Of a stretch of DNA of 44,524 nt, positions 1-9,226 are shown one piece after another. The notes under the pieces were generated by a model. That model saw only the letters and a program-made list of their open reading frames with translations, made no database searches and was not told where the DNA came from. The first letter of the stretch is position 1. Every line of letters begins with the position of its first letter. Source of the DNA: Candidatus Aminicenantota bacterium (GTDB lineage Bacteria > Acidobacteriota > Aminicenantia > UBA2199); NCBI GenBank assembly GCA_029938635.1, contig JAOZUQ010000018.1, forward strand, positions 1 through 44,524. Direction: 5' to 3'. The position numbers were made by a program, and so were the translations under genes.

Positions 1-66
1 CTTCCTCAATTCTTCATTTTTGATCCAATCAAGTTCAGGCCATAGTTTTTTTACTCCTTCTGTCAT
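1..66 (-). CDS. N-terminus of a cut-off gene, possibly an HD-domain hydrolase
   Basis: Only the first 22 codons lie inside the window, running leftward off the edge. The start is an ATG at 66 with a good AAGGAG Shine-Dalgarno seven bases upstream, so this is a genuine gene start. The visible peptide begins MTEGVKKLWPELDWI and continues with an acidic/basic stretch ending EELRK. This resembles the opening of small HD-domain phosphohydrolases (pattern L-P-E-L-x-W-I-x-x-x-x-L-R), but 22 residues are too few to be sure. Function is therefore a guess from memory of family N-termini. Confidence 0.45.
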   Translation of the reverse strand, partial: MTEGVKKLWPELDWIKNEELRK

Positions 67-122
67 TTAAGACTCCTTATAAATAATTAAAAGTGCATTC
101 TATAAAAACCCCGCCTTAAAGT

Positions 123-143
123 AAAGGTACCTGTCCCCATTTC
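123..143. repeat. GTCCCC-type dispersed repeat, single half-site
   Basis: AAAGGTACCTGTCCCC followed by ATTTC. It is one of five copies in this window of a short element with consensus close to AAAGGYACCTGTCCCCTTTT. Such elements are widespread extragenic repeats; no transposase lies beside this copy. Confidence 0.6.
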
Positions 144-186
144 AGCCTCCAGCCATCAGCATTCAACCCACAGCTTCAGCAAAACA

Positions 187-315
187 AAATTCGAAGCACG
201 AAACACGAAACAAATTCAAATGACGAAAACACAAATGACCGAAACAAGAACAATATTAAATTTTTTGTTTTGAATTTTGATAATTTGGATTTCGAATATT
301 CGTATTTCGTGTTTT
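187..315. repeat. Low-complexity inverted intergenic repeat (GAAACACGAAA-type)
   Basis: The left part is built of TTCGAAGCACGAAACACGAAAC-like units followed by AAATTCAAATGAC-type units. The right part contains the near reverse complement (GGATTTCGAATATTCGTATTTCGTG), so the ends can pair. This looks like the dispersed, non-coding repeat of TTCGAA/CACGAAA units seen in many environmental genomes. No gene is visible between 67 and 343; besides this element the gap holds only the half-site at 123-143. Confidence 0.55.
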
Positions 316-343
316 CCCGCTTGAGGGGATCAACCCTTTTTAT

Positions 344-1339
344 TTACAAATCAACAGCATGAAGTTCCCATACTTCTTCATCCTCATTATCTATGAAATA
401 ATAAAATTTATCATTGTGAATAATAAAGAAGTCCCTTGTTGGAATAAATGTTGTTTTTAATATTTTCCCTTTGAAATCAAGAACCAGGAGTTCTATCCTG
501 CTATTTACAGTTTTGTATGTTGCAACATATAATTTTTTGTTGTCTCCGTGTATAAAACTAATATCAGGAAAATATTTCGGAAAAATAAAATTGCATCTTT
601 TTTTCATATATTCCCAGCTTTCTTTATTATCCTCTCTCATCTCTTTCAAATAATTTTCCTTAAATTCCTTAGTTACCTTGATCTTTTCTACGTCTTTAAC
701 AATTGTATTGATCTTCTCACCTTTGTGGTCATATATTTCGATACAAAACTCCTTATTTGTGTCAAATGAATAAATATAATCACCATCGGTCATTACACGC
801 TTACGTTTTTGAATCACTTCCAAATTCCTTTTTCCACTTCCCAGTCTGGAATTTGAACGTCTCTTATTATCAATAGTTGTCATTTCTTTTATTTCATTAA
901 ATTCAGGATCTAATAGTTTCATCTGTGTTGAACCAATCCCTTTTTTTCGATCAAAACTGAATTCTCTCGAAAGGTAGTTTTCTTTAACTTTATACAAAAC
1001 AGAATTTCTCGGTGATACTTTTTCTTCTATAAATTTTAACCTCCTTGTAAAAAATATAATTTTATCTATAAAGGATACAAACACTTTGTCCTGAAAAACC
1101 ATAATGCGAGGTTTATATTTAAACTCACCAGGGCCTTCACCCTTTTTCCCGAATTGTGTTATAAAATTAAAATCTTTCATTGAGAATATTTTTATCGTAT
1201 ATCCATCTACAACATAGAGATCGTCACCTTTAATCTGGAATATGGAAGGTTTAAAAATATCATCAAAAATTGCAATTTTCTCCCCAACAACAAAAAAAAC
1301 AATTAAAAATAGAAATAAAAATATTATAATTTTTTTCAA
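344..1339 (-). CDS. Secreted 6-bladed beta-propeller protein
   Basis: A protein of about 331 residues, exported or membrane-tethered through an N-terminal hydrophobic segment (LKKIIIFLFLFLIVFFVVGE). It carries FGKKGEGPGEF about 65 residues in, the hallmark blade motif (G-x-G-x-G-P-G-E-F) of 6-bladed beta-propeller proteins common in Bacteroidota and Aminicenantes-like genomes. The rest alternates short beta-rich repeats such as DGDYIYSFD and GDNKKLYVATY, as expected for propeller blades. An open frame extends to a TTG at 1354, but the TTG at 1339 has GGGGGG five bases upstream and starts the signal sequence directly, so I prefer it. Substrate unknown. It stands alone with repeat-filled gaps on both sides. 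Confidence 0.7.
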   Translation of the reverse strand: MKKIIIFLFLFLIVFFVVGEKIAIFDDIFKPSIFQIKGDDLYVVDGYTIKIFSMKDFNFITQFGKKGEGPGEFKYKPRIMVFQDKVFVSFIDKIIFFTRRLKFIEEKVSPRNSVLYKVKENYLSREFSFDRKKGIGSTQMKLLDPEFNEIKEMTTIDNKRRSNSRLGSGKRNLEVIQKRKRVMTDGDYIYSFDTNKEFCIEIYDHKGEKINTIVKDVEKIKVTKEFKENYLKEMREDNKESWEYMKKRCNFIFPKYFPDISFIHGDNKKLYVATYKTVNSRIELLVLDFKGKILKTTFIPTRDFFIIHNDKFYYFIDNEDEEVWELHAVDL

Positions 1340-1589
1340 AGCGCCCCCCTTCAAAAACTAATTACCCCATCCCTCTCTTAATTGATTCTATATATACTAA
1401 ACAAACAAAAAAATTTCAAATTTATTACAGCATCTTGGGTGATTCCTTTGGGGTGACAGTGCTTGACATTTTGACATTTTTAAAAAGTGATGCTTTCAGG
1501 TAAAAAAGTACCTGTCCCCTTTTTTGAGTTAAGGAGGGATTACACTATAAAGTTACGAAGTTACGCTACGTCCCTCTCAATTGAATATC
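1340..1589. other. Intergenic gap with one GTCCCC half-site
   Basis: No gene is visible here. The only recognisable item is AAAAAGTACCTGTCCCC plus TTTTTT at 1503-1525, a second copy of the GTCCCC half-site. Just downstream, at 1549-1590, a phrase containing AGTTACGCTACGTCCCTCTC and TCAATTG resembles AGTAACGCTATATTCCTC and TCAATTG near 30507-30531, suggesting a further degenerate dispersed sequence. Confidence 0.5.
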
Positions 1590-1609
1590 TTTAATTAACA
1601 GTGAAGAGA

Positions 1610-1618
1610 TGATATAAT
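1610..1618 (+). promoter_or_regulatory. argS extended -10 promoter
   Basis: TGATATAAT forms an extended -10 (TGN-TATAAT). The -35 position 17 bases upstream (TTTAAT) is weak. The predicted start of transcription leaves a 5' leader of about 24 bases with the GAAGGGAAG Shine-Dalgarno of argS. Confidence 0.5.
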
Positions 1619-1648
1619 TTTTCAGAGACAGCCGATAGAGAAGGGAAG

Positions 1649-3556
1649 ATGATAACTATACAAAAAGAACTGAGAAATGCTTTATATGAAGAACTAAAAG
1701 ACAAATATGAGATAAACAGGGAGGAGATCCAGTTCTCAATCCCCCCCTTAAGGAAATTCGGAGATATATCCACAACAATCCCATTCGTAATTGCGAAAAA
1801 GATCGGGGAGAAACCTTTCCTTATCGGTAAACAACTGGTCGAAAAACTCTCAGGCAAGATCCCCATGATCTCCGATATTAAGATAGAGGGTGGTGGATTC
1901 CTCAACTTCATATTGGACAGGGAGAAATTTCTGGACCATATTCTCAAGAAGAGAGAAAAGAGGCCTGAGAAGACCGGAGTAAAGGTAATTGTAGAGCATA
2001 CCTCCATAAATCCTAACAAATCAGCTCATATCGGCCATATCAGGAACTCCAGCCTGGGAGATACTCTTGCTAAAGCTCTTGTATTTCTCGGTTTTGATGT
2101 TGAAGTTCAGAATTACCTTGATGACACCGGGATCCAGGTTGCCGATGTGGTCTGGGGATTGCTGGAACATGATGGAAAGAGCATTGATGAGATATTGAAT
2201 ATGGAAAATCTTCCTGTGTTCCTATGGAAGAGGTATCCGTATTATAGTTCTCAGATCGCCGGAGATGAGAAGAAAAGTGAGTCACGTAATCTTGTTCATA
2301 AAAAGATCGAGGAAAAAGAGGACCCCTATTATTCAGTAAGTTCATATATTTCTGAAGTTGTAGTTAAGGACCACATTAATCTGATGGAACGGTTGAATAT
2401 CAGGTATGACAGCCTTGTGAAAGAGAGCGATATCATAGAACTTAAGTTGTTTGATGAGGCTGCAAAACTTTTGAAAGATAAAAATATAATGTACCTGTCG
2501 GAAGATCCTGAAAAAAAGGGGTGCTGGGTAATAAATTACAAAGGGGAGAATATAGAAAAGATCGTTGTCAGATCTAATGGAACCGCTACATACATAGCGA
2601 AGGATATAGCTTATGCCCTCTGGAAAGTTGGCCTTCTCGGAAAAGATTTTTATTTCACAAAATTCTTTGAATACAATGACGGGAAAATTATTCATATGTC
2701 AGGTTTTAATGAAAGTGATCTTGACTTAAATTATGGCAACGGTGACAGAGTATTCACAGTTATAGATGTAAGACAATCCTATCTGCAGAAGATAATCTCA
2801 GAAGAGGTAATAAAACCACTTGGGGAAAAAGAGAAAGAGAAAGAATATATCCATTTTTCTTATGAGATGGTTGCATTGACCCCCGGTTGCGTTGAAGCCA
2901 TGGGATTTGAATTATCAGATGAAGAGAAGAACAAATCATATATAGAGGTCTCGGGAAGAAAAGGAATTGCTGTCAGCGGGGAAGAACTTATTGATAAACT
3001 GATCGAAAAATCAAGAGGGGAAATATTGAAGAGGAATCCTGACCTGAGCAATGATGCTATCGATTCCATTGCAAGAGATATAGCTATAGGAGCATTGCGA
3101 TACTATATGATCAAGTTCAACTCAAATTCAGTGATATCGTTCGACTTTGATGATGCTTTATCGTTCGAAGGGGATACAGGCCCTTATATGCAGTACACGA
3201 TCGTAAGGATCAATAGTATCTTCAGGAAAATGGGCGAACCTGTGATCCTGCAGAGTTCTCCTGATATATCAATACTTGGCCCGGGTGAGGCGGAACTATA
3301 TTTTGATATTTTACTTCAAATCTCACTAATTGAGATCCAGCTTGATTATGCTGTTGAAAAGAGGGAAATATCATCGATCGCAAGCCATTCCTATCAACTT
3401 TGTCAGAAATTAAACCAGTATTATCACCAATATCCTGTTATTTCGGAGAAGAACAAAGAACTTAAGGAGTTGAGGATCGCACTTCTTATACTTTTCAGGG
3501 AGAATCTCTCCCTCCTTTTTGGAATCATGGGTATTCCGGTGCCGGAGAGGATGTAG
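1649..3556 (+). CDS. argS: Arginyl-tRNA synthetase
   Basis: Class I aminoacyl-tRNA synthetase charging tRNA-Arg in the cytoplasm; 635 residues, slightly longer than the usual 550-600. The N-terminal Arg-tRNA recognition domain covers about residues 1-100. The signature HIGH sits at 127-130 within NPNKSAHIGHIRNSSLGD. The second signature loop is EVSGRKGIAVSGEELIDKL, where SGRKG replaces KMSKS as in many ArgRS. The C-terminal DALR anticodon-binding domain includes DTGPYMQYTIVRINSI and ends GIPVPERM. The ATG is preceded by GAAGGGAAG. It heads a run argS, two membrane proteins and dtd with gaps of 8-16 bases or overlaps, so it is probably co-transcribed with another translation-quality gene. Confidence 0.97.
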   Translation: MITIQKELRNALYEELKDKYEINREEIQFSIPPLRKFGDISTTIPFVIAKKIGEKPFLIGKQLVEKLSGKIPMISDIKIEGGGFLNFILDREKFLDHILKKREKRPEKTGVKVIVEHTSINPNKSAHIGHIRNSSLGDTLAKALVFLGFDVEVQNYLDDTGIQVADVVWGLLEHDGKSIDEILNMENLPVFLWKRYPYYSSQIAGDEKKSESRNLVHKKIEEKEDPYYSVSSYISEVVVKDHINLMERLNIRYDSLVKESDIIELKLFDEAAKLLKDKNIMYLSEDPEKKGCWVINYKGENIEKIVVRSNGTATYIAKDIAYALWKVGLLGKDFYFTKFFEYNDGKIIHMSGFNESDLDLNYGNGDRVFTVIDVRQSYLQKIISEEVIKPLGEKEKEKEYIHFSYEMVALTPGCVEAMGFELSDEEKNKSYIEVSGRKGIAVSGEELIDKLIEKSRGEILKRNPDLSNDAIDSIARDIAIGALRYYMIKFNSNSVISFDFDDALSFEGDTGPYMQYTIVRINSIFRKMGEPVILQSSPDISILGPGEAELYFDILLQISLIEIQLDYAVEKREISSIASHSYQLCQKLNQYYHQYPVISEKNKELKELRIALLILFRENLSLLFGIMGIPVPERM

Positions 3557-3564
3557 GGACGAAA

Positions 3565-4038
3565 ATGAAAGCAAGAGTTATTTCACTCGTATTGATAATT
3601 CTGATTTTCAGTGCAGGATTTATTTTCTATGAGAAGAATAAAGGGAAATATGGTAAAGAGCTTCATGATTTAAGATCAGAACTCAATACTATAGAAGAGA
3701 ATCAGGTCAGAATAGTGGAGTTAAAGAAAACAAGAGCAGATTACTTCAAGAAGGTTTTTATTATAAACCGGCCAGGTGCCGTCAACTCATCCATTTCAGA
3801 TTTCATTAATGCCCTGATCAGGTTAGATAACCGTAAGGTAAGATTCACAGAGATCAGTATAAAAAGTAGGACTGGCGCCTTCGATTTCGAGATCACAGGT
3901 TTTTTTAACAGGATCAGAGATCTTGAAAATATGTCTGATAAACTGGAGAGTTCGACAGGAGCATTTATTCTGTCAAAGTTAATTACCGGTAAGAACAGAA
4001 ATTCATTTGTTCTGAAGGGTGAGGTCTCAGCAGAATGA
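3565..4038 (+). CDS. PilN/PilO-like single-pass membrane protein A
   Basis: 157 residues: a short basic N-terminus, one membrane segment (about residues 5-22), then a coiled-coil stretch rich in Glu/Leu (ELHDLRSELNTIEENQVRI) and a small alpha/beta domain (ISDFINALIRLDNRKVRFTEISI) ending in beta strands. This layout, followed by a second protein of the same layout, is that of PilN/PilO pairs (type IV pilus or type II secretion alignment proteins). Sequence identity to these families is not obvious, so the assignment rests on architecture and pairing. It starts 8 bases after argS and overlaps the next gene by four bases (ATGA). No other pilus genes are in the window. Confidence 0.5.
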   Translation: MKARVISLVLIILIFSAGFIFYEKNKGKYGKELHDLRSELNTIEENQVRIVELKKTRADYFKKVFIINRPGAVNSSISDFINALIRLDNRKVRFTEISIKSRTGAFDFEITGFFNRIRDLENMSDKLESSTGAFILSKLITGKNRNSFVLKGEVSAE

Positions 4039-4715
4039 AAAAAAGAAATTTCCTCAGAAAGATCTCTTTTATTCTTTTCCTTTTCTCTCTTCTTTTAATA
4101 TATCTATGGATATATCTATTCCCTTCTATAAAAAAAATTAATGTATTAAAGAGGGATATAAAAGAATATTCTTTAAGAATATCTATTGCACATATTGAAA
4201 AAGCTGTATTCGTCCAGAGTGATAATAAAGAGTTACAATTGTTCAGGGAAGTAGAACAGGAATTCGTACGGAAGTTGAAGGTTCAGGATATTTCAGAAGG
4301 TTCTTTTAAATCTACAATGAGAAAAACAGGAGAAAAGGCTGGTGTCATAGGACTCAAAATCTCGGAAGTGACTGATTCAGGAGAGGATGGAGGATTGAGT
4401 TCTTCTTTCGAAGGATTCCTGGGGATTAAAATAAAAAGGACAGAATTAAAATTTTCTGCCGGATTCAGATATGGCGCTGAGTTCATAAGGCTGTTTCCCA
4501 ATACAGGGCAATACCTTCTTATCAAGAGTATTAATGCAAAAAGATCAGGGTTATATTACATCTTCAATATCATTACAGAAAATCATTACAGAAATAATAC
4601 GGATACAGGGAACATTGTGAAGGGAGAACAAAATGATCTCATCGATATGGATTCATCAATTTTGAAAAAACCTGTATATCTCAGCCCGATGAAACTTAAA
4701 AAGAGCGTTAAATAA
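4035..4715 (+). CDS. PilO-like single-pass membrane protein B
   Basis: 226 residues with a basic N-terminus (MKKRNFLRK), a membrane segment at about 9-30 and a helical region (IKKINVLKRDIKEYSLRISI). A periplasmic domain follows, with KSTMRKTGEKAGVIGLKISEV and a beta-rich core. The order membrane helix, coiled coil, small ferredoxin-like domain is that of PilO/GspM-type proteins. The start codon overlaps the stop of the preceding gene, so the two are translationally coupled and probably form a heterodimer. Function is inferred from architecture only. Confidence 0.5.
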   Translation: MKKRNFLRKISFILFLFSLLLIYLWIYLFPSIKKINVLKRDIKEYSLRISIAHIEKAVFVQSDNKELQLFREVEQEFVRKLKVQDISEGSFKSTMRKTGEKAGVIGLKISEVTDSGEDGGLSSSFEGFLGIKIKRTELKFSAGFRYGAEFIRLFPNTGQYLLIKSINAKRSGLYYIFNIITENHYRNNTDTGNIVKGEQNDLIDMDSSILKKPVYLSPMKLKKSVK

Positions 4716-4731
4716 ACAAGGGAACAAAAAA

Positions 4732-5184
4732 TTGAGAATAGTTGTCCAGAGAGTAAGTTCAGCTGATGTCAAAGTAAACTCAAAAATAGTAGGGAAGATC
4801 GGTACGGGGTTGCTCATCTATGCAGGAATTGAAAAGGGTGATTCTGAAAGAGAAATTGAATTTGTAGCCGAGAAGGTTTTAAATCTACGAATATTCCCGG
4901 ATGAGGATGGGAAAATGGACAGGGCTGTTCTTGATATTCCCGGCGGCGCAATTTTATCGATTTCTCAATTCACTCTTGCTTCATTTATAAAAAAGGGTCG
5001 CAGGCCTGATTTTTCAAATGCATTAGAACCGGAAAAAGCCGAAAAACTTTACGATCATTTTTGTGAAAAACTTTCCAGTAAGATAAAAGTTGAGAGAGGT
5101 ATTTTCGGAGCCATGATGGACATTTCTTCAGTAAATGATGGACCTGTAACATTTATTATAGAGAAAAATTTTAATAATATCTGA
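4732..5184 (+). CDS. dtd: D-aminoacyl-tRNA deacylase
   Basis: Removes D-amino acids mischarged onto tRNAs. The protein is 150 residues, the standard length. SQFTL at 78-82 and the Gly-cisPro active-site motif NDGPVT at 135-140 are both intact, as is GAMMDISSVNDG before it. The start is TTG, supported by AAGGG upstream and by exact agreement with the usual N-terminus MR-V-V-Q-R-V. It is last in the argS run and converges with the penicillin-acylase gene, whose stop is only two bases away. Confidence 0.95.
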   Translation: MRIVVQRVSSADVKVNSKIVGKIGTGLLIYAGIEKGDSEREIEFVAEKVLNLRIFPDEDGKMDRAVLDIPGGAILSISQFTLASFIKKGRRPDFSNALEPEKAEKLYDHFCEKLSSKIKVERGIFGAMMDISSVNDGPVTFIIEKNFNNI

Positions 5185-5186
5185 TA

Positions 5187-7514
5187 TTACTCAGGAAGTA
5201 TCTCAATTTTATACTTTTTCAAAGGGGGATTTTCAAATAATCTATATTTTCCCGAAACATAAGAATTGATCTGATCATCATAAAATTTGCTCATGAAATG
5301 ACCACTCTGTCCTGAAGAATTGATCATCCTGGAATTTGAGTAATCGCTCATGTCAATTATCATCCTGAAAGTAGATAAATGTACAGTATTAAAATCTTTT
5401 CTATTCCTGAATGTTGCTACCATCACACAATCTTTCCCGCCTTTTATACCATAAGGACCCCGGTTGATAAAATATTTTAACGGGAACACCGAACCGAGCG
5501 GGTGTTTGTAAGCAAGTGTATGAATATTTGTCCAGTTCTGATCGCCTTTCTCTTTTTTCATCAGATAATCTTCATAAGTGAGAGTGAGGCTTCTCTCGAC
5601 CATATCTTTGAATTCTTCTTTCTGATCTGTATTTTTATCATCAGCCCAATTGTTTAGAACGGATGTGTCAAATTCCCCATCCGGATAATTGAGCAGCCTG
5701 TATATCCATGATCTTGAAATGAGAGAATGTGATTCTTCATCTTTAAATTCATCACGGAACATTTCATCTGAAAGGATCCTCTCAAATCTGTAAAAGAGCA
5801 ATGGGCCGATTCCCGAGTCTGCTCTAAGGTCCCACTTTTTAAGTTCATCAAGGACAAATACAGCTCCGGGAGATAGGGGCTTGTGATCCCGAATAATATT
5901 TAAAATGAATTCTCCGCTTTTCAAAAAAGTGTCAGTTTGAAAGGCCATATTATCTTCTACGGAAAGTTTCCCGCCTGTATTGAGCATCTCTGATATTCTG
6001 TCTGCTCTGAATGACGGGTACCAGTTTTTGGCAAACAGAGGGATCTCTCCCTCAGGTATTACCCTGTTGTTGGCTGTCGCCATAAACCCTTTCTCAGGAT
6101 TAATAATATAAGGTTTCTTCTCTTCATCATAGAAGCCCTTCCATAAGTTATTGATGGTATCACCAGAGAGGGGGAGGGCACCGTACCCCTTTGCTCTGAC
6201 CGGGATAAGCCCGGTTGGATAATAACCGATATTTCCTTCCGTATCGGCAAAAACGGCATTCTGGGCAGGAAATGACCATTTTCTTAAAGATCTTATAAAT
6301 TCCTCAATATTTTGAGAGAAATTCATTTCGAAAATTGCTTCAATGGCAGTTGAAGGATATTCATTGAGGGAATGCCTTGCCATATATGTTTCCCCTGATT
6401 TCATAACCGCCCCGAATTTTGAAACTTTAACTTTATATATAAAATCCTTCTCGCCTTTTATTTTTATCTTTTTTTCGATCACTTCATATTCTGTTTTTAC
6501 TCCATCCAGATAATAGTTATATTCATCTCCGGGGTCGGTTTTAAGAATAAAATAATCTATTACGTCTGTCCCTACGTTCGTAAATCCCCAACTGATCTTT
6601 GAATTCTGTCCTATTATAACGAAAGGAGATCCTGCGATTGAATTTCCTGACAATTCAATATCTCCAGATTTTAGTTTTAATTGATAAAAATATGATGGGA
6701 AAACATTGGAAAGGTGCGGGTCGTTACAGAGGATGGGTTTTCCACTTTTTGTCCTGCTCCCGGATATTACCCAATTGTTGCTCCCTATAAATTTTTCGAG
6801 ATTCTCAAGTTCTCTTTTGTAGGCAGCAGCAAGCGCTGAATTGTTCGTGAAATTTTTATACTCTTCGGGATTGATAATAGTGGAACCATGTGACCCGGAG
6901 AGAAGTTCTTCTGCCCTCTCTTTACCCAATGCAGAATATACTTTCATGTTATAAAGTTCGGATCCCGAACCGGCGAGTATGATCTCCATCCTTTTAATGA
7001 CGGCAAAAATATCCTTTATTTCCCATGGCTCCGGTGAATATCCCAGCAATTTGAATTCAGGTGGAAGGGAAAATTTCCCCATATAATAGTTGACACCTCT
7101 GCAATAGCTCTCCAGAACTCTTTTCAGCTTCGGGCTCATTGTTCTCATAGATCTCTTGATTCCCTCATCGATCATCAGGTCTTTCTGTTCCTTGTCCGAT
7201 TCCAGAACCCTTCTTCCAAAAACTTCGGAAAGTCTTCCTGTTGCCAACCTCCTGATAAGGTCCATCTGGAAAAGCCTGTCTGAAGCATGGACGAATCCCA
7301 TTGCCCAGAACATATCCTGTTTGTTCTCAGCTTCTATAAGGGGAACACCCCATTTGTCCCTCTCAATAACGATCTTGCCTGTGGTTTCTCCTGATGGGAT
7401 TACAAATTTTCCCGATATAACAGGTTTTGTTCCATTAAGATAAATGAAAAGTGCAATTGCAATTAAAATGATCAACAAAAATATTCCAAGGATTAGCTTC
7501 TTTAGTATCTTCAT
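5187..7514 (-). CDS. Penicillin acylase family (Ntn) amidohydrolase
   Basis: A 775-residue exported Ntn-hydrolase precursor. It has a basic N-terminus and hydrophobic segment (residues 5-26), an alpha-chain region and then the autoproteolytic junction G244-S245 in KFIGSNNWVISGSRT. Ser245 becomes the N-terminal nucleophile of the beta chain. SGKPILCNDPHL, the following oxyanion region and WGFTNVGTDVIDY are typical of the family, which includes penicillin G/V acylases and N-acyl-homoserine-lactone acylases. The substrate cannot be told from sequence. No Shine-Dalgarno precedes the ATG; instead a -10 element ends six bases upstream, suggesting leaderless translation. Divergent from the TolC-like gene. 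Confidence 0.9.
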   Translation of the reverse strand: MKILKKLILGIFLLIILIAIALFIYLNGTKPVISGKFVIPSGETTGKIVIERDKWGVPLIEAENKQDMFWAMGFVHASDRLFQMDLIRRLATGRLSEVFGRRVLESDKEQKDLMIDEGIKRSMRTMSPKLKRVLESYCRGVNYYMGKFSLPPEFKLLGYSPEPWEIKDIFAVIKRMEIILAGSGSELYNMKVYSALGKERAEELLSGSHGSTIINPEEYKNFTNNSALAAAYKRELENLEKFIGSNNWVISGSRTKSGKPILCNDPHLSNVFPSYFYQLKLKSGDIELSGNSIAGSPFVIIGQNSKISWGFTNVGTDVIDYFILKTDPGDEYNYYLDGVKTEYEVIEKKIKIKGEKDFIYKVKVSKFGAVMKSGETYMARHSLNEYPSTAIEAIFEMNFSQNIEEFIRSLRKWSFPAQNAVFADTEGNIGYYPTGLIPVRAKGYGALPLSGDTINNLWKGFYDEEKKPYIINPEKGFMATANNRVIPEGEIPLFAKNWYPSFRADRISEMLNTGGKLSVEDNMAFQTDTFLKSGEFILNIIRDHKPLSPGAVFVLDELKKWDLRADSGIGPLLFYRFERILSDEMFRDEFKDEESHSLISRSWIYRLLNYPDGEFDTSVLNNWADDKNTDQKEEFKDMVERSLTLTYEDYLMKKEKGDQNWTNIHTLAYKHPLGSVFPLKYFINRGPYGIKGGKDCVMVATFRNRKDFNTVHLSTFRMIIDMSDYSNSRMINSSGQSGHFMSKFYDDQINSYVSGKYRLFENPPLKKYKIEILPE

Positions 7515-7520
7515 GGGGAA

Positions 7521-7549
7521 AATATATATTGTTCTGAAGGTTGAGTCAA
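7521..7549 (-). promoter_or_regulatory. Promoter of the penicillin-acylase gene, likely leaderless
   Basis: On the minus strand TTGACT (7549-7544), a 17-base spacer and TATATT (7526-7521). Only TTCCCC separates the -10 from the ATG at 7514, so transcription should begin at or next to the start codon. Confidence 0.65.
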
Positions 7550-7622
7550 ATCGGGCTCAAATTCGGATAAGCGGAACTTTTTATTTTGAAATCCGTATCA
7601 AATCTATTGTTGGAGGAGTTCT

Positions 7623-9173
7623 ATGAGAAAAATTTTTGTAATTCTTATCTCTGTATTTATGGTTTGTAATATTTCTTTATTTTCTGAAGATGAAGTCAAA
7701 GATCTTACATTGAAGGAAGCAATATTCCACACAATTAAAAACAATATTGATATTCAAATTGAAATGACAAATGCTGAGAATGCCAGGCTTTCAAAGATTA
7801 TCAGTGATACGATCTTTATTCCGAACTTTTCAATGAATATGGTTACTTCGGAAACAAACCGGCCTTCAAGCGGAGTTCTTAGTGGTGCTGATATCAGTAA
7901 GAATGAAAATTACAATCTTGATCTGAAACTTGAACAGAGATTTGCCTTAGGTGGTACTTTTGCTATTGAGCTGAAAAATTCCAGAAGTAAATCCAATAGT
8001 ATATTTTCTACAATAAACCCTGTTCTTAATTCTGAACTTAAATTTTCGATCAGTCAGCCGCTCCTGAAAGGATTTGGTACTTTTGCTACAAGGAAAGACA
8101 TTCTGATCTCGATGAACGATCATATCCGCTCAAAGCATCAATTGAAAAGTACGATGATCGATCTAATTTATAATGTAGAGGATTATTATTGGAATCTTGT
8201 CTACACGATCCGCAGTATGGATGCTACGAATAAGTCACTCGAAAAAGCAAAAAAACTTCTGAAACAGAACGAGTTGAGAGTTAAGGTGGGGATTGCCGCT
8301 CCGATTGATATCCTTGAAGCCAAAGCCGAGGTTGCTTCTTATGAGAGCCAGATAATCCAGGCTGAACAAAATGTTCAAATAGCCGAAAATAATCTTAAAA
8401 AAATATTGAACTTAACTTCCGACAAATCTACAATAAACCCGGTTGATGATCCTGATACGATCAAAATTCCTGTTGATTTTAATGGATTTCTCCTGGAAGC
8501 CCTGAATAACCGCCCTGACATCAAGAGGGCAAAACTTGATATGGAGAATAATAAGCTAAGAGTAAAATATGCAAGAAATCAGCTGCTGCCTGATCTCCAG
8601 TTAACAGCATCCTATTATACGACCGGCCAGGGTGGTGATCAGCTTATCTACGGCCCCGGATCAATTTTTGAAGCAAGAGAAGTGATCGGAGTAGTAAAAA
8701 AAGATATATGGAATACAATCAATGATTCCATATCAAATATATACAAGAATTTCTCTATTGGATTGAACTTGAAGGTCCCCCTGAGCCTTAAAAAAGAGAA
8801 AGCTGAACTTATGAAGTCAAAGCTTAACCTTAAATCTTCTTTCCTCAGTTTCAAAAAAGTTGAGAATGATATTTATTCCGAAGTGATGGAAGTGGTAAAA
8901 GAACTTGAAACGAACCTGAAACTGGTTGAGTCAAATAAGATAGCTTTGAAGCTGGAGGAGCAGAAACTGAAGGCTGAAGAAAAGAAACTTTCGGTTGGAC
9001 TCTCCACAAATTACCAGGTCCTTAATTATCAGAGAGATTATGCGAATGCACAGACTAACAACTTGAAATCCGTTGTAGATTACAAGATGACCGTTGCTAA
9101 GATCAATAAGATCCTTGCAAGGACATTCCAAGTGTACAACATCAGTTTTTCTGATATCGGCAACACCGAATAG
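7623..9173 (+). CDS. TolC-family outer-membrane efflux protein
   Basis: 516 residues with a signal peptide (MRKIFVILISVFMVCNISLFS) followed by the usual TolC opening DLTLKEAIFHTIKNNIDI. The long helical hairpins with heptad character (for example AKKLLKQNELRVKVGIAAPIDILEAKAEVASYESQI) and the equivalent second repeat near the C-terminus (VESNKIALKLEEQKLKAEEKKLSVGLSTNYQVLNYQRD) are the two TolC repeats. It should form a trimeric outer-membrane channel. No inner-membrane pump or adaptor lies beside it, so its partner must be elsewhere. The ATG has a strong GGAGGAG. Confidence 0.9.
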   Translation: MRKIFVILISVFMVCNISLFSEDEVKDLTLKEAIFHTIKNNIDIQIEMTNAENARLSKIISDTIFIPNFSMNMVTSETNRPSSGVLSGADISKNENYNLDLKLEQRFALGGTFAIELKNSRSKSNSIFSTINPVLNSELKFSISQPLLKGFGTFATRKDILISMNDHIRSKHQLKSTMIDLIYNVEDYYWNLVYTIRSMDATNKSLEKAKKLLKQNELRVKVGIAAPIDILEAKAEVASYESQIIQAEQNVQIAENNLKKILNLTSDKSTINPVDDPDTIKIPVDFNGFLLEALNNRPDIKRAKLDMENNKLRVKYARNQLLPDLQLTASYYTTGQGGDQLIYGPGSIFEAREVIGVVKKDIWNTINDSISNIYKNFSIGLNLKVPLSLKKEKAELMKSKLNLKSSFLSFKKVENDIYSEVMEVVKELETNLKLVESNKIALKLEEQKLKAEEKKLSVGLSTNYQVLNYQRDYANAQTNNLKSVVDYKMTVAKINKILARTFQVYNISFSDIGNTE

Positions 9174-9190
9174 AAAAATAGTTTTTTCTA

Positions 9191-9219
9191 TTGCAAGGCT
9201 GAACCCGATTTATTATTAT
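9191..9219 (+). promoter_or_regulatory. tadA promoter, likely leaderless
   Basis: TTGCAA (9191-9196), 17-base spacer, TATTAT (9214-9219), then seven bases to the GTG at 9227. There is no Shine-Dalgarno. Confidence 0.55.
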
Positions 9220-9226
9220 TATCCCT

